Source of the DNA: Paenibacillus sp. MAEPY2 | GTDB lineage: Bacteria > Bacillota > Bacilli > Paenibacillales > Paenibacillaceae | Direction: 5' to 3' | Assembly (NCBI RefSeq): GCF_000499205.1 | Contig: NZ_AWUK01000032.1 | Span: forward strand, 62,001-126,000 | Length of the DNA: 64,000 nt | In this document: positions 40,717-49,406 of the stretch, one piece after another | Position numbering within the stretch: the first letter of the stretch is position 1 | How the letters are laid out: the number at the start of each line of letters is the position of its first letter | Notes under the pieces: generated by a model | What the model saw: only the letters and a program-made list of their open reading frames with translations | Told to the model about the DNA's origin: nothing | Database searches by the model: none | Made by a program: the position numbers and the translations under genes

Positions 40717-42357
40717 TTAGGGCTGAATCCGAACATCGTTAAAGAGCGGATATCCGAGTGAATCAAACTTGATGCCCTGCACCGATTTGGATGCAGCCAC
40801 CGTATAAGGGAACACATAGATCGGCAGAATGACAGCCTGATCGATCAGATACTGCTGAATCTGATTATAGATATCCACCCGTTTATCGGGATCAGTCTCC
40901 ACCGCTCCTTGTTCCAGCAGCTTATCGATCTTCGGATCGGATAAGCCGGATAGCGTTGGGCGTTCACCTTCTGCACTCGTATGATAGAAAGCATAGAGTG
41001 CATTCGGATCAGAGTTGACCTGGCTGTTGCCGTAGAGATCATAATCCCAGTTCTGATAGACGACCGTAGCAATATCCTTCGTAATTTCAACTTCAACAGC
41101 TATACCCACCTGCTTAAGCTGCTGCTGAATAATCGCAGCAATGTCGTTTCGCTTCTCCCGGTTCGGCGAACCGTCCACATAATGCAGGGTCAGCTTCTTA
41201 CCGTCTTTTTCACGAATGCCATCTGCTCCCTTGACCCAGCCTTGCTCATCAAGCAGCTGATTGGCTTTGTTAATATCCGGTTGGATACTTCCTTCCAGGG
41301 AAGCATCGTAACCGAGAATTCCTGGAGACAGTGCAGACCACGCTCGTTCATAGTTGCCCAGATACAATGTCTTCACAATGGATTCCACATCAACCGCAGA
41401 TTGCACCGCCTGTCTGACTTTCACATCATCCCAAGGTGCTTTGCGCAGATTGAAGAAGAGGGTATACGGCAAACCAACGGTATTCGCCTGCAGCAATTGC
41501 TGGTTCGGATCGTTCTTCAGCGCAGCAATATTTTGCGGCGGAACGGTCTCGGCGGCAAGTACCTGCTTACTCTGTACACTGCCGATGCGCGTTGCTTCTT
41601 CCGGTACAATTTTGAACGTAATCGTATCCAAATGAGGGGCACCTTCATTTTCAACGGTTTCCGGAGCCCAGTTGTAATCCTTGTTCTTGGCGACAACGAT
41701 ATCCGCATTTTCATCCCATTTCACGAAGGTATACGGACCAGTCCCTACCGGGTTTTTGCCCAGTTGGTCACCGTATTTCTTGGCAGCTGTAGGAGACACA
41801 ATCCCTAGCAGGGCCTGACTCAAGTTACCGAGAAAGGCTTGCGAAGGCTGTTCCAGATTCACCTTGATGGTGTATTCATCAATGACCTCCGAGGAGCTAT
41901 AAGGTCTAATCAGGGCAAGGGAATTGGCGGCTTTGGTGGCCGGATCGATCACCCGATCCAGATTGAACTTCACGGCTTCCGCGTTAAATGGTGTGCCATC
42001 ATGGAACTTCACATCTTCACGCAGCTTGAACGTATAACTTTTGCCATCCTCCGATACACTCCACTCCTTGGCGAGCCAAGGTTTAATGGAACCATCCGGC
42101 AGCTGGACCACCAGATTGTCATAGATCGTCCGGATCGCACGTACGGTTACGGCAAGGCCACTTCGATGCGGGTCCAGCGTATCCGGAGATGTAGCGAGTG
42201 CATAGGTTAAATTTCCACCTTCTGCTTGCCCGGACTGCTCCCCACCGGAAGCCTGGACTGCACTGTTCGAGTTACCTGCTGCTCCGCAACCGGATAATAC
42301 CAGCACCATTACTGCCGCCAATGCCATATATTTCATCCATGAGATAGACCTGTTCAT
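40717..42357 (-). CDS. Opp/Dpp-type substrate-binding lipoprotein of the sulphur cluster
   Basis: A 546-residue family 5 binding protein with lipobox LSGC (Cys24). After a Gly/Ser/Gln linker, the ligand domain begins LTYALATSPDTLDPHRSGL and has TYTFKLREDVKFHDGTPFNAEAVKFNLDRV. It resembles dipeptide or glutathione binders more than the CntA pair. AGGGGGAAG lies upstream of the ATG. It forms an A-B-C unit without ATPase genes, so the transport system must borrow ATPases from another Opp/Dpp locus. The ligand is probably a thioether, cysteine derivative or peptide; inferred from context. Confidence 0.85.
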   Translation of the reverse strand: MNRSISWMKYMALAAVMVLVLSGCGAAGNSNSAVQASGGEQSGQAEGGNLTYALATSPDTLDPHRSGLAVTVRAIRTIYDNLVVQLPDGSIKPWLAKEWSVSEDGKSYTFKLREDVKFHDGTPFNAEAVKFNLDRVIDPATKAANSLALIRPYSSSEVIDEYTIKVNLEQPSQAFLGNLSQALLGIVSPTAAKKYGDQLGKNPVGTGPYTFVKWDENADIVVAKNKDYNWAPETVENEGAPHLDTITFKIVPEEATRIGSVQSKQVLAAETVPPQNIAALKNDPNQQLLQANTVGLPYTLFFNLRKAPWDDVKVRQAVQSAVDVESIVKTLYLGNYERAWSALSPGILGYDASLEGSIQPDINKANQLLDEQGWVKGADGIREKDGKKLTLHYVDGSPNREKRNDIAAIIQQQLKQVGIAVEVEITKDIATVVYQNWDYDLYGNSQVNSDPNALYAFYHTSAEGERPTLSGLSDPKIDKLLEQGAVETDPDKRVDIYNQIQQYLIDQAVILPIYVFPYTVAASKSVQGIKFDSLGYPLFNDVRIQP

Positions 42358-42464
42358 ATAGCTTCCCCCTCTGTGTATACAGGTGTCATTGATTCATTGA
42401 ATTATTGAATTTACTAATTTACGCCTTATTCCTTGACTGTGCCGATTTCCAGTCCCCCAGTTTC

Positions 42465-43805
42465 TTACGCTTCGGTTCCGACTTGCTCCCGGGCAGCCGT
42501 GTAACGATTCACCGGAATTGGCACCCCGAGATTGCCACGCAATGTGTCATGCTCGTATTCGGTGCGATAGATGCCGCGCTCTTGCAGAATCGGAACAACG
42601 AGCTCTACAAAATCGGACAATCCACTCGGCAGTTCGGAATGAATAATGAATCCATCTGCCGCTTCCGCTTCAAACCATTCCTGAATCTGGTCAGCCACCT
42701 GCTCCGGTGTTCCGAGGAATTTGCTCTTCGGTGTTGCAGCTCGCAGGGCTACTTCGCGCAGCGTCAATCCCTGCTCTTTGGCATCCCGCTTGATTTTGTC
42801 CGTACCACTGCGGAAGCTGTTGCTGCCAATGCCATTCAATTCAGGGAATGGTTCATCCAGCGGATATTGGGAGAAGTCATGATGCTCGAAGAAACGTCCC
42901 AGGTAGTCCAGCGCTTTATCGATAGTGACCAGGCTGGCAATCTCCTGATATTTCTGTTCTGCTTCTTCTTCTGTCCGTCCAATGATCGGATTAATTCCTG
43001 GCAAAATGACAATATCCTGTGCGGAACGTCCATAAGCAGCTGCACGGGTTTTGACATCCTTGTAAAATGCCTGTGCATCCTCGATTGAATCATGTCCCGT
43101 GAAGACAGCATCCGCTTCTTTGGCAGCAAGAGTCTTGCCATCTTCCGAAGAACCTGCCTGAAAAATGACCGGCTGCCCCTGCCGTGAACGGGCAATGTTA
43201 AGGGGGCCCTGTACGGAGAAGAACTCTCCTTCATGATTGAGTGTGTGCAGCTTGGATGGATCGAAGAAAACACCGCTCTCTTTGTCTCTTACAAAGGCAT
43301 CGTCTTCCCACGAATCCCACAGGCCTTTGGTTACCTGCAAATATTCCGTTGCAATCCGGTAACGCTCCGGGTGGGTTGGATGGTTGCTTTTACTGTAGTT
43401 TTTGGCTGAACCTTCAAGCGGGGAAGTAACGACGTTCCAACCGGCGCGGCCATTACTGATCAGATCAAGAGAACCGAACTGTCTGGCGACTGTGAATGGA
43501 TCACTATAGGAGGTGGACAGTGTTCCAACCAGACCAATCCGTGACGTAATTGCGGCCAGGGCGGACAATAAACTGATGGGCTCAAATCGATTCAAGAAGT
43601 GAGGTATGGATTTCTCGGTAATATAAAGACCGTCAGCGATAAAAACGAGATCGAATTTGCCTTCCTCCGCTTTCAACGTCTGTCGTTTGTAGAACTCAAA
43701 ATTCACACTGGCATCCGGCTGGATCTCCGGGTGTCTCCAAGTCGTCATGCTGCCTCCTACACCGTGGACAATCGCTCCAAATTTCAAACTGCGCTGAGCC
43801 GTCAT
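42465..43805 (-). CDS. NtaA/SnaA/DszA-type flavin monooxygenase (YtnJ-like)
   Basis: A 446-residue LLM-class FMNH2-dependent monooxygenase of the NtaA/SnaA/DszA family. FGAIVHGVGGSMTTWRHPE, FDLVFIADGLYI, RFEPISLLSALAAITSRIGLVGTLSTSYSDPF and WNVVTSPLEGSAKNYSK are characteristic. GGHxYxx is not readable but NRYTAAREQ ends the protein as in the family. First gene of the sulphur cluster. YtnJ of B. subtilis oxidises N-acetylated S-alkyl-cysteines; the same is plausible here, with FMNH2 from the SsuE-like reductase. Upstream palindrome at 43969-43990. Confidence 0.88.
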   Translation of the reverse strand: MTAQRSLKFGAIVHGVGGSMTTWRHPEIQPDASVNFEFYKRQTLKAEEGKFDLVFIADGLYITEKSIPHFLNRFEPISLLSALAAITSRIGLVGTLSTSYSDPFTVARQFGSLDLISNGRAGWNVVTSPLEGSAKNYSKSNHPTHPERYRIATEYLQVTKGLWDSWEDDAFVRDKESGVFFDPSKLHTLNHEGEFFSVQGPLNIARSRQGQPVIFQAGSSEDGKTLAAKEADAVFTGHDSIEDAQAFYKDVKTRAAAYGRSAQDIVILPGINPIIGRTEEEAEQKYQEIASLVTIDKALDYLGRFFEHHDFSQYPLDEPFPELNGIGSNSFRSGTDKIKRDAKEQGLTLREVALRAATPKSKFLGTPEQVADQIQEWFEAEAADGFIIHSELPSGLSDFVELVVPILQERGIYRTEYEHDTLRGNLGVPIPVNRYTAAREQVGTEA

Positions 43806-44111
43806 AACTATTCCGCCTTCCTTGGATTAGGATATATCAAGAAATGTTCTTAAGTCCGATCTGATATGGATTACGAATGAAAAACAAAAGTTAACTATTC
43901 CTATGAGTTTTGTCAGTTTTAATTTCACAAAGCTTATCACTGCCCCGCACATCGGTCAACAGCGTTACTTATAGAACTTTTCTATATAAGGATTGGATAT
44001 CTGAATATGAGAATACGATGCCTTAAAAGTCCCGACTGCTGCAAACTGAAATGACAGCCTTCAGCAGCCAGCAGCCGGAAACTGCTTTATCAAGAGATCC
44101 GCCACGTCCGG
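43806..44111. other. Intergenic region, 306 bp, AT-rich with palindromic element
   Basis: No gene is visible. It should hold the promoter of the monooxygenase gene at 42465-43805 and the 3' end of the glutaredoxin-like gene. A near-symmetrical element at 43969-43990 is described separately. I see no riboswitch (no S-box or T-box core). Confidence 0.5.
43969..43990. promoter_or_regulatory. Palindromic element, candidate operator of the sulphur cluster
   Basis: CTTATAGAAC-TTTTCTATATAAG is close to an inverted repeat (CTTATAGAA against TTCTATATAAG), 164 nt upstream of the monooxygenase ATG. The core TATAGAACTT-TCTAT is also at 7797-7811 upstream of the cystine-type transporter. Confidence 0.4.
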
Positions 44112-44387
44112 TCAGACTACTGCTTCATCGGGCTGGGCGAGAAGTTCCGCCAGTTTCTCCAGATCGGGCTCCAGCAATGCTTCATACTTGCCATCTCCAC
44201 CCACTTCAATGACAGGTACATGGCGAATGCCATATTTGGCTTCAAGCACATCCCTCAGCACATCATTGCCTTGCACTTCGATGTTCTCGAAAGGCTGGTT
44301 GCGGGCCGTTAGAAATGCCTTGACCTCCCCGCAGAAATGACAGCCTGTTTTGCTCCAAAGCACTACTTTTTTCGATGTAGAAGACAT
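44112..44387 (-). CDS. Glutaredoxin-like protein (YtnI-like)
   Basis: A 91-residue thioredoxin-fold protein. The ATG at 44387 has AGGAGG 7 nt upstream. VLWSKTGCHFCGEVKAFL shows the CxxC redox motif (C-H-F-C) at the start of helix 1, and RHVPVIEV gives the cis-Pro loop. YtnI in the B. subtilis S-alkyl-cysteine operon is a similar small redoxin, so it likely belongs to the sulphur cluster. It lies 306 bp upstream of the monooxygenase gene, so it may have its own promoter. Confidence 0.85.
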   Translation of the reverse strand: MSSTSKKVVLWSKTGCHFCGEVKAFLTARNQPFENIEVQGNDVLRDVLEAKYGIRHVPVIEVGGDGKYEALLEPDLEKLAELLAQPDEAVV

Positions 44388-44703
44388 CGGCATACCTCCT
44401 GATTGATTCATTGTCAGATCAGGATGGATCACCACCCAGACCATTAATTCCTATCTGTTAAATAAGAATTATGGCTATAAATGTACTCCTCACCTCTTCA
44501 AGCGTCAATGGATCTGCCAATAGAATAAACCTATAAGAGGATAGAAAGATTAAATTTTAAATTTGAAAAGAGTCGTTACATTTCATAATTCGTAATTTAT
44601 GTAAAGTTCGGATGCGGAAAGGATGTATAGCGTAACGATACGCTGTACATCACATGCCGCATCATGCTGTCGAACCGATATACAAGGCAGCCGGACCCCG
44701 TCA
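44388..44703. other. Intergenic region, 316 bp, AT-rich, with a long hairpin
   Basis: No gene is visible. The left part is upstream of the glutaredoxin-like gene. The right part carries the 53-nt hairpin at 44611-44663 downstream of the glycosyltransferase operon. Confidence 0.5.
44611..44663 (-). repeat. Long two-stem hairpin downstream of the glycosyltransferase operon
   Basis: Outer stem GATGCGG/CCGCATC and inner stem GATGTATAGCGTA/TACGCTGTACATC (one mismatch) around an ACGA loop. It starts 41 nt past the stop of the gene at 44704. There is no proper T-tract, so it may stabilise the mRNA 3' end or bind a protein rather than end transcription by itself. Confidence 0.5.
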
Positions 44704-46263
44704 TTACAAATCTTCGTTCAAGAGCTGGGGAGGAGCAATGATGGGCCAGCCTTCTTCGATTGAACGCAATTGGTTAGCAGATACATGAACGACATGCCCG
44801 GATTGCACGCCCCATCGTTCCGCAGCATAAGGGGTTACAAACCTCCTGCGTTTATTGCCACTCATCTGATACCATACATCCCGTTCATTGGTTGCGGCAA
44901 TAATCATGCCTTCCTCCAGCGCATCGCGGTTACGTTCAACCGGTTGAGCATGAACATGGCTTCTTGCAAAGGGCCAGCCCTGTACCTCACCCCCTGATAC
45001 CAGCGGCTCACCTGCAGGTACGCCGAGCAGGTCCGGTTTGGCAACCAGAACGGGAGAAATGCCGCGTGGTACGGGAATGTTCAGCTTGCGTCGCTGTCTA
45101 TGCATCAGTCGGTAAACATCGCCCTTGATATCCGTGATGAAACAGCCCTCCGGGTAAAAGTCCGTGCTGCGTCTCAGTTTATGCATTACATCGCTGCTGC
45201 CCTTGGTGGAAATGCGCTGTCGCAGGTCAGAGGAGTCCGTCTTACCAAGGGGTGTCGTGCTCTCCTGCTGACCGGTCGACACCCTCGAATGCAGCGAGAG
45301 CCGGGAAGTTTCGGCAACGAGTGCATGGGGATCTCCCCATTTTCGAGTGTAAAACTGTTCGTTATCCTTATTCATCGCTACATAATCCTGTTCTTCCAGC
45401 GCCTTCATGCTTACACTTCCGTAGTGATGTATGAAGGCATCCCCCGCTACCGCCAGCCTGTATCCCGCCAGCCTCGCCCGGATGATCCAGTCGTCATCTT
45501 CAAAATTACCCACAGCGTAGCCTTCATCGAGATAACCTACCCGCTCCAGCAATTCCCGAGAGAACAGCCAGCAGAATCCGACCAGCCTATCGGTCTCCCG
45601 ATGTTTACCGGCATCTGGACGATTATGCTGTGCTGCAAAAGACCACATATCCTCCACATCTGTGTACGGGACTTCGATCTGCTGATCTCCACCAATGTAA
45701 TTGGTAACCGGGCCCACGACCCCCATCTCGGGATGACTGTCCAGACAGGACATCATGTTATCCAGCCAGCCTGGAGTGACCAGCGTATCATTGTTCAACA
45801 CGACAATGTGTCGGCCCCTCGCCATCATCAGTCCATGATTGACACCACCGGCAAAACCGCGATTCTTATCCAGTGCAGCGACCCTCACCATGCCACCTTT
45901 GCGAAGCATGGCTTCCGCCGTGCCATCCTTGGACGCGTTATCCACAACAATAATTTCATAAGGCGCAGGTGTATGCTTTTCAATACTGGACACACATTGC
46001 AGGACATATTCGCGCTGGTTGTACGTCGGAATAATAATGCTTACCCCTTCGAATACCAGCCCGAATGAGCTTTCTCCCTGCCTCACGCCCTCATCATAGC
46101 CTCTACGGTAACCCTGCTTATACAGTTTTGCGTTCTTGGCTGCCCGTTTACCTGAGCCTTGACGTCTAGTTTTCCTTCCACTACGACTTCGAGCTGAGTG
46201 CAAAACAACGGTTTCGGATGACGTTGCTTTCCGCTGCTTTGAACGTCTGCCTGATGTGCTCAT
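44704..46263 (-). CDS. GT2 glycosyltransferase with basic tail, Tyr/Gly motif and C-terminal repeat domain
   Basis: A 519-residue protein from the ATG at 46263 (GGAGGAAGCAAC upstream). Residues 1-46 are Ser/Arg/Lys-rich, residues 48-63 form the Tyr/Gly motif (YKQGYRRGYDEGVRQG), and from residue 74 a GT2 domain follows: VSIIIPTYNQREYVLQCVSSIE, ivVDNASKDGTAE and VVLNNDTLV (the DxD-like NND), then YLDEGYAVGNFEDDDWIIRA. The last 190 residues hold two copies of a motif (ITDIKGDVYRLMHRQRRKLN and AATNERDVWYQMSGNKRRRF). That C-terminal domain is not recognised. The final gene of the operon 51531-44704. Confidence 0.82.
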   Translation of the reverse strand: MSTSGRRSKQRKATSSETVVLHSARSRSGRKTRRQGSGKRAAKNAKLYKQGYRRGYDEGVRQGESSFGLVFEGVSIIIPTYNQREYVLQCVSSIEKHTPAPYEIIVVDNASKDGTAEAMLRKGGMVRVAALDKNRGFAGGVNHGLMMARGRHIVVLNNDTLVTPGWLDNMMSCLDSHPEMGVVGPVTNYIGGDQQIEVPYTDVEDMWSFAAQHNRPDAGKHRETDRLVGFCWLFSRELLERVGYLDEGYAVGNFEDDDWIIRARLAGYRLAVAGDAFIHHYGSVSMKALEEQDYVAMNKDNEQFYTRKWGDPHALVAETSRLSLHSRVSTGQQESTTPLGKTDSSDLRQRISTKGSSDVMHKLRRSTDFYPEGCFITDIKGDVYRLMHRQRRKLNIPVPRGISPVLVAKPDLLGVPAGEPLVSGGEVQGWPFARSHVHAQPVERNRDALEEGMIIAATNERDVWYQMSGNKRRRFVTPYAAERWGVQSGHVVHVSANQLRSIEEGWPIIAPPQLLNEDL

Positions 46264-46327
46264 GTTGCTTCCTCCATTTCCCCTCATCCCAATGCGCGTT
46301 ACGATGAACATCGCATCAGACCGTCCC

Positions 46328-47773
46328 TTAGAGCTGAAGCTCTCCTATAACCAATTTGTCAGCCAAATGTCCAAAATCGATGGCAACCCGCCCCAGCTCA
46401 CCAGCGATTCGGCGACACAGAATGACGGCTGGAATTCCTGCCGCTACAAGAGCGATATCAAATGAATGCTCCGCAGTCTGCTGCATCACCCTCGGGATAT
46501 CCGCAACCCCCTCCACTGCACCGATGATACCTGTCACATGAACGCCACGACCGTTCAACAACGCTCCGAGCGCAGCAGCCTGGCTTCCAATCAGCAGCAC
46601 CCGGCGGCCATGTATCACAGGCAACAACAGACCCGACTGATGCAGGCTGTAGTTAATCGTGGAACTGGTCAGATTCAGACGGGACCAGTCAATGCCGAAA
46701 TGCCGAAATACTGGAAATAACAGCCCTTGAAAAGTGGGCGCACGCGAGATGGGTACGCCTACCCAATCGGCGCCCTGAATGGCTTCCGCGAGCTCAGCGC
46801 GGATGTCCGGTGTGGAGCGTGGCACCCCTGCATAAGGCAGAAACGGTGCCAGCTCCTGCACTTGTTCACCTGGCAGCACCGTATCGGCTGCCAGGGTCAG
46901 CAGTTCGCCATCTCCGAGGCGAACGACGGACAGAGGGCGCTGCGCATCCAGCGCCCTCTGGATCTGGCCAGCCATCTCATGAGGACTGGCCAGCCGGGTC
47001 AGGGTGGGCGCATACTGGCGGAATCCCGCCTCGATCAGATCTGCCGCCGCCACGGCAGGCAGAATATGATCGGGCGGGATGTGCTGCGCCACCAGCGCCT
47101 CCCCGCCTGCGAACACGCCGTCGCGGAAGCCCTCGGCGTAGCCGCTCTCGGGCGCTGCAGCCGGCTGCGCAGGCGCAAGTGCCCTTGCGCTGCCCGCATG
47201 CGCGGCAGCGCTTTCCCGCCCCGCGGGAGCGACACCACCGTGCCGGTGTGTCGCTTGCTGCGGGGCGGGGCCAGCACCGCTGGCAGGCAGCGCCTGTGGC
47301 GTGCTGGCTTGCGGTGCTGGCCCGGGCGCACGCTGCGCAGCCGTGCGCGGTTTGCGGCGGGCGCCTGCGGCCCGCCCGCTGCGCGGCGCAGCATGCCCGC
47401 GGCCTGGAGCTGCGCGCCGGCCCTTTTTGGCTCGCGCCGCTTTGCTGCCACGGCTCACGCCTGCACGCTCACCTGTTTTTGCTCGCGCACCTGCACTGCC
47501 CCGGGCTTCGCCTGCTTTTGCCCCTGTTCGTGCTCGCGCTCCTGCGCTCCCACGACGTCTTACACTTTTACGCCCGCCGGCTTTGCCTTTCGGTTCTGCA
47601 AGAAGCTTGTGCTCTATTCCTGCGAGCTCCATAGCTCTTGGCTTCAAACCTTTGTTTCCCCATTCGTGATCTGAGCCCGCTTTGGGCTGCACTCCCACAG
47701 ATACGTGCCAGGGTCCGGCATGACTGCCCGGTGTCTTCTTCCTACTCATGTCGCTGCGTTTTGCTGCTCTCAC
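46328..47773 (-). CDS. GT-D fold glycosyltransferase with long Ala/Arg/Pro-rich N-terminal region
   Basis: A 481-residue protein using the GTG at 47773, which has GGGAGG 7 nt upstream. Residues 1-205 are low-complexity Ala/Arg/Gly/Pro (very high GC DNA, about 47050-47650). Residues 211-224 carry the Tyr/Gly motif (GYAEGFRDGVFAGG). From about 235 comes a DUF1792/GT-D domain: SVVRLGDGELL with the D-G-E metal motif at 288-290, VGVPISRAPTFQG and VLLIGSQAAALG. GT-D enzymes extend O-glycans on serine-rich surface proteins in Gram-positive bacteria. 64 bp separate it from the downstream GT2. Confidence 0.82.
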   Translation of the reverse strand: MRAAKRSDMSRKKTPGSHAGPWHVSVGVQPKAGSDHEWGNKGLKPRAMELAGIEHKLLAEPKGKAGGRKSVRRRGSAGARARTGAKAGEARGSAGARAKTGERAGVSRGSKAARAKKGRRAAPGRGHAAPRSGRAAGARRKPRTAAQRAPGPAPQASTPQALPASGAGPAPQQATHRHGGVAPAGRESAAAHAGSARALAPAQPAAAPESGYAEGFRDGVFAGGEALVAQHIPPDHILPAVAAADLIEAGFRQYAPTLTRLASPHEMAGQIQRALDAQRPLSVVRLGDGELLTLAADTVLPGEQVQELAPFLPYAGVPRSTPDIRAELAEAIQGADWVGVPISRAPTFQGLLFPVFRHFGIDWSRLNLTSSTINYSLHQSGLLLPVIHGRRVLLIGSQAAALGALLNGRGVHVTGIIGAVEGVADIPRVMQQTAEHSFDIALVAAGIPAVILCRRIAGELGRVAIDFGHLADKLVIGELQL

Positions 47774-47904
47774 GGCATTCCCTCCCTTGGCATGCACGAG
47801 GAGTGCCGCCGCTGCACAAAGCGCCGGAGCATTTTTCCGGCTCCGGCGCAGGTTGTTCTGCTCTCAAGGGACCTCTCACAGCGGCAGCATCAGGCGCATA
47901 TATT

Positions 47905-48636
47905 TTAGGGCAGTTGTCCCTTCATGCGGATGGCTGCTTCCTGAAGCGATTGGAACGTCCCAGCATCACTCCAATATTTTTGCAAAATATCGTATTCCAG
48001 TCCTCCAGCCGCTGCATAATGATTGTTCACGTCTGTAATTTCGAGTTCACCGCGTGCCGAAGGGGCAATGCGTTGGATAAGATTAAATACATGGTCATCA
48101 TACATATATATGCCAGTAACACAATAAGAGGTCTTCGGATCGCTCGGTTTTTCCTCAATGTATGAGATTCGTTCCGGATGTTGTGGATCAAACACCGGCA
48201 CCCCATACCGCCGTGCATCATCCACTTCTTTAAGCAAAACACGAGCTGTACCCGCAGGTTGTTGCAAATACCTATCCACATAAGGCTTCAAATCGTCGCT
48301 AAACAAATTGTCACCCAGCAGAACAACAAATTTTTCTCCAGGGAGGATGAACGAAGTCGCCAGATCCAATGCTTCAGCAATTCCGCCTGCTTTTTCCTGA
48401 ATCCGATACGTGAGCTTGACGCCATGATCTGCTCCACCGCCCAAATAATCCGTGTATAAGCCAGCGGAATGTTTGTTGATGACAATCAATATTTCTTCTA
48501 TGCCTGCCTGGCGGAGTCTGTCGATGCCATACATAATCATCGGGTGCTTGCCGACTGGAATCAGATGCTTGTTAATCAGCCGGGTCAGAGGATACAGTCG
48601 TGTTCCGGTTCCGCCTGCAAGAATTACACCTTTCAT
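47905..48636 (-). CDS. Sugar-1-phosphate nucleotidyltransferase (RmlA/SpsI-like)
   Basis: A 243-residue enzyme that activates a sugar phosphate to a nucleoside diphosphate sugar. MKGVILAGGTGTRLYPLTRLINKHLIPVGKHPMI is the signature for glucose-1-phosphate thymidylyltransferases; also LLGDNLFSDDLKPYV, SYIEEKPSDPKTSYCVTGIYMYD and ITDVNNHYAAAG. It is shorter than RmlA (about 290), as is common for spore-coat SpsI proteins. It overlaps the upstream GT2 gene by 4 nt and probably supplies the donor (a dTDP-sugar is likely) for the neighbours. Confidence 0.87.
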   Translation of the reverse strand: MKGVILAGGTGTRLYPLTRLINKHLIPVGKHPMIMYGIDRLRQAGIEEILIVINKHSAGLYTDYLGGGADHGVKLTYRIQEKAGGIAEALDLATSFILPGEKFVVLLGDNLFSDDLKPYVDRYLQQPAGTARVLLKEVDDARRYGVPVFDPQHPERISYIEEKPSDPKTSYCVTGIYMYDDHVFNLIQRIAPSARGELEITDVNNHYAAAGGLEYDILQKYWSDAGTFQSLQEAAIRMKGQLP

Positions 48637-49406
48637 TCCACTATCCCTCCTTCATCGGATGTCTCAATATATTTAAGGGGATCGACATGCCATTTGTTGA
48701 TAAAAATGGATCGATTGCGCTCAAGCAACTGTTTCCATGCCACAGGATCGGTCTTCAGGAAACTCGCGCTGCCGCGATGATGTATAAGTACATCCCCGCA
48801 TACCAGCAAACGATACCCTTTCTGACAGGCCCTGTAGCAATAATCGTCATCTTCATAGTGTCCCGGCGAATAGGCTTCGTCAAGCACACCAATGTCCTCC
48901 ATCACACTTCGCCGAATGAGCATGCATAAGCCGACAATCCGTCTGACTTCCTTCCACCTGGAAGCATCGACTATATTGTTGGCAGCAGCCAGTTCCTGAA
49001 AATGGGCCATGTCCCGGAACTCCAGTTCCACCTGCTGGATTCCACTTGCATAGTTGGTCATCGGACCTGTAATGCCAATGTTGGCATCACTGTAGAGGGC
49101 AGCCCGCAAGTTTTCAAGCCAGCGGGCGGTAACCGTTACATCATTATTCAGCAGCAACAGCTCATCACCACAGGCTGCACGGAGCCCGGCATTGCAAGCC
49201 GCCGGGAAACCCCGATTATCCGGCAGCCGGACAAAACGAATTCGTTCCTGGGCACAATACGCTGCAGTTCCGTCAATCGAACCATTATCCACAACGATAA
49301 TTTCATATGACGTATGAAGATCAGTATATTTTCGAATGGCATCAATACATGGCTTCAGCAGGTCCAGCCCGTTGTACGTCGGAATAATGATACTCGTCAG
49401 TGTCAT
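48633..49406 (-). CDS. GT2 glycosyltransferase without tail
   Basis: A 257-residue GT2 enzyme. LTSIIIPTYNGLDLLKPCIDAIRKY starts the GT-A fold; VVDNGSIDGTAAYC binds nucleotide; LLLNNDVTVTARWL holds the metal-binding NND; EAYSPGHYEDDDYCYRACQKGYRL gives the acceptor-side ED motif. It lacks the basic tail and Tyr/Gly motif present in neighbours. The start overlaps the gene upstream and the stop overlaps the nucleotidyltransferase gene, so it belongs to the six-gene unit. Confidence 0.87.
   Translation of the reverse strand: MTLTSIIIPTYNGLDLLKPCIDAIRKYTDLHTSYEIIVVDNGSIDGTAAYCAQERIRFVRLPDNRGFPAACNAGLRAACGDELLLLNNDVTVTARWLENLRAALYSDANIGITGPMTNYASGIQQVELEFRDMAHFQELAAANNIVDASRWKEVRRIVGLCMLIRRSVMEDIGVLDEAYSPGHYEDDDYCYRACQKGYRLLVCGDVLIHHRGSASFLKTDPVAWKQLLERNRSIFINKWHVDPLKYIETSDEGGIVE

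Noticed and set aside
46727..47674. Long plus-strand open frames over the GC-rich region (46727-47674 and 46810-47634)
   Set aside because: High GC removes stop codons in several frames. The minus-strand frame carries the GT-D domain, a ribosome site and operon context.
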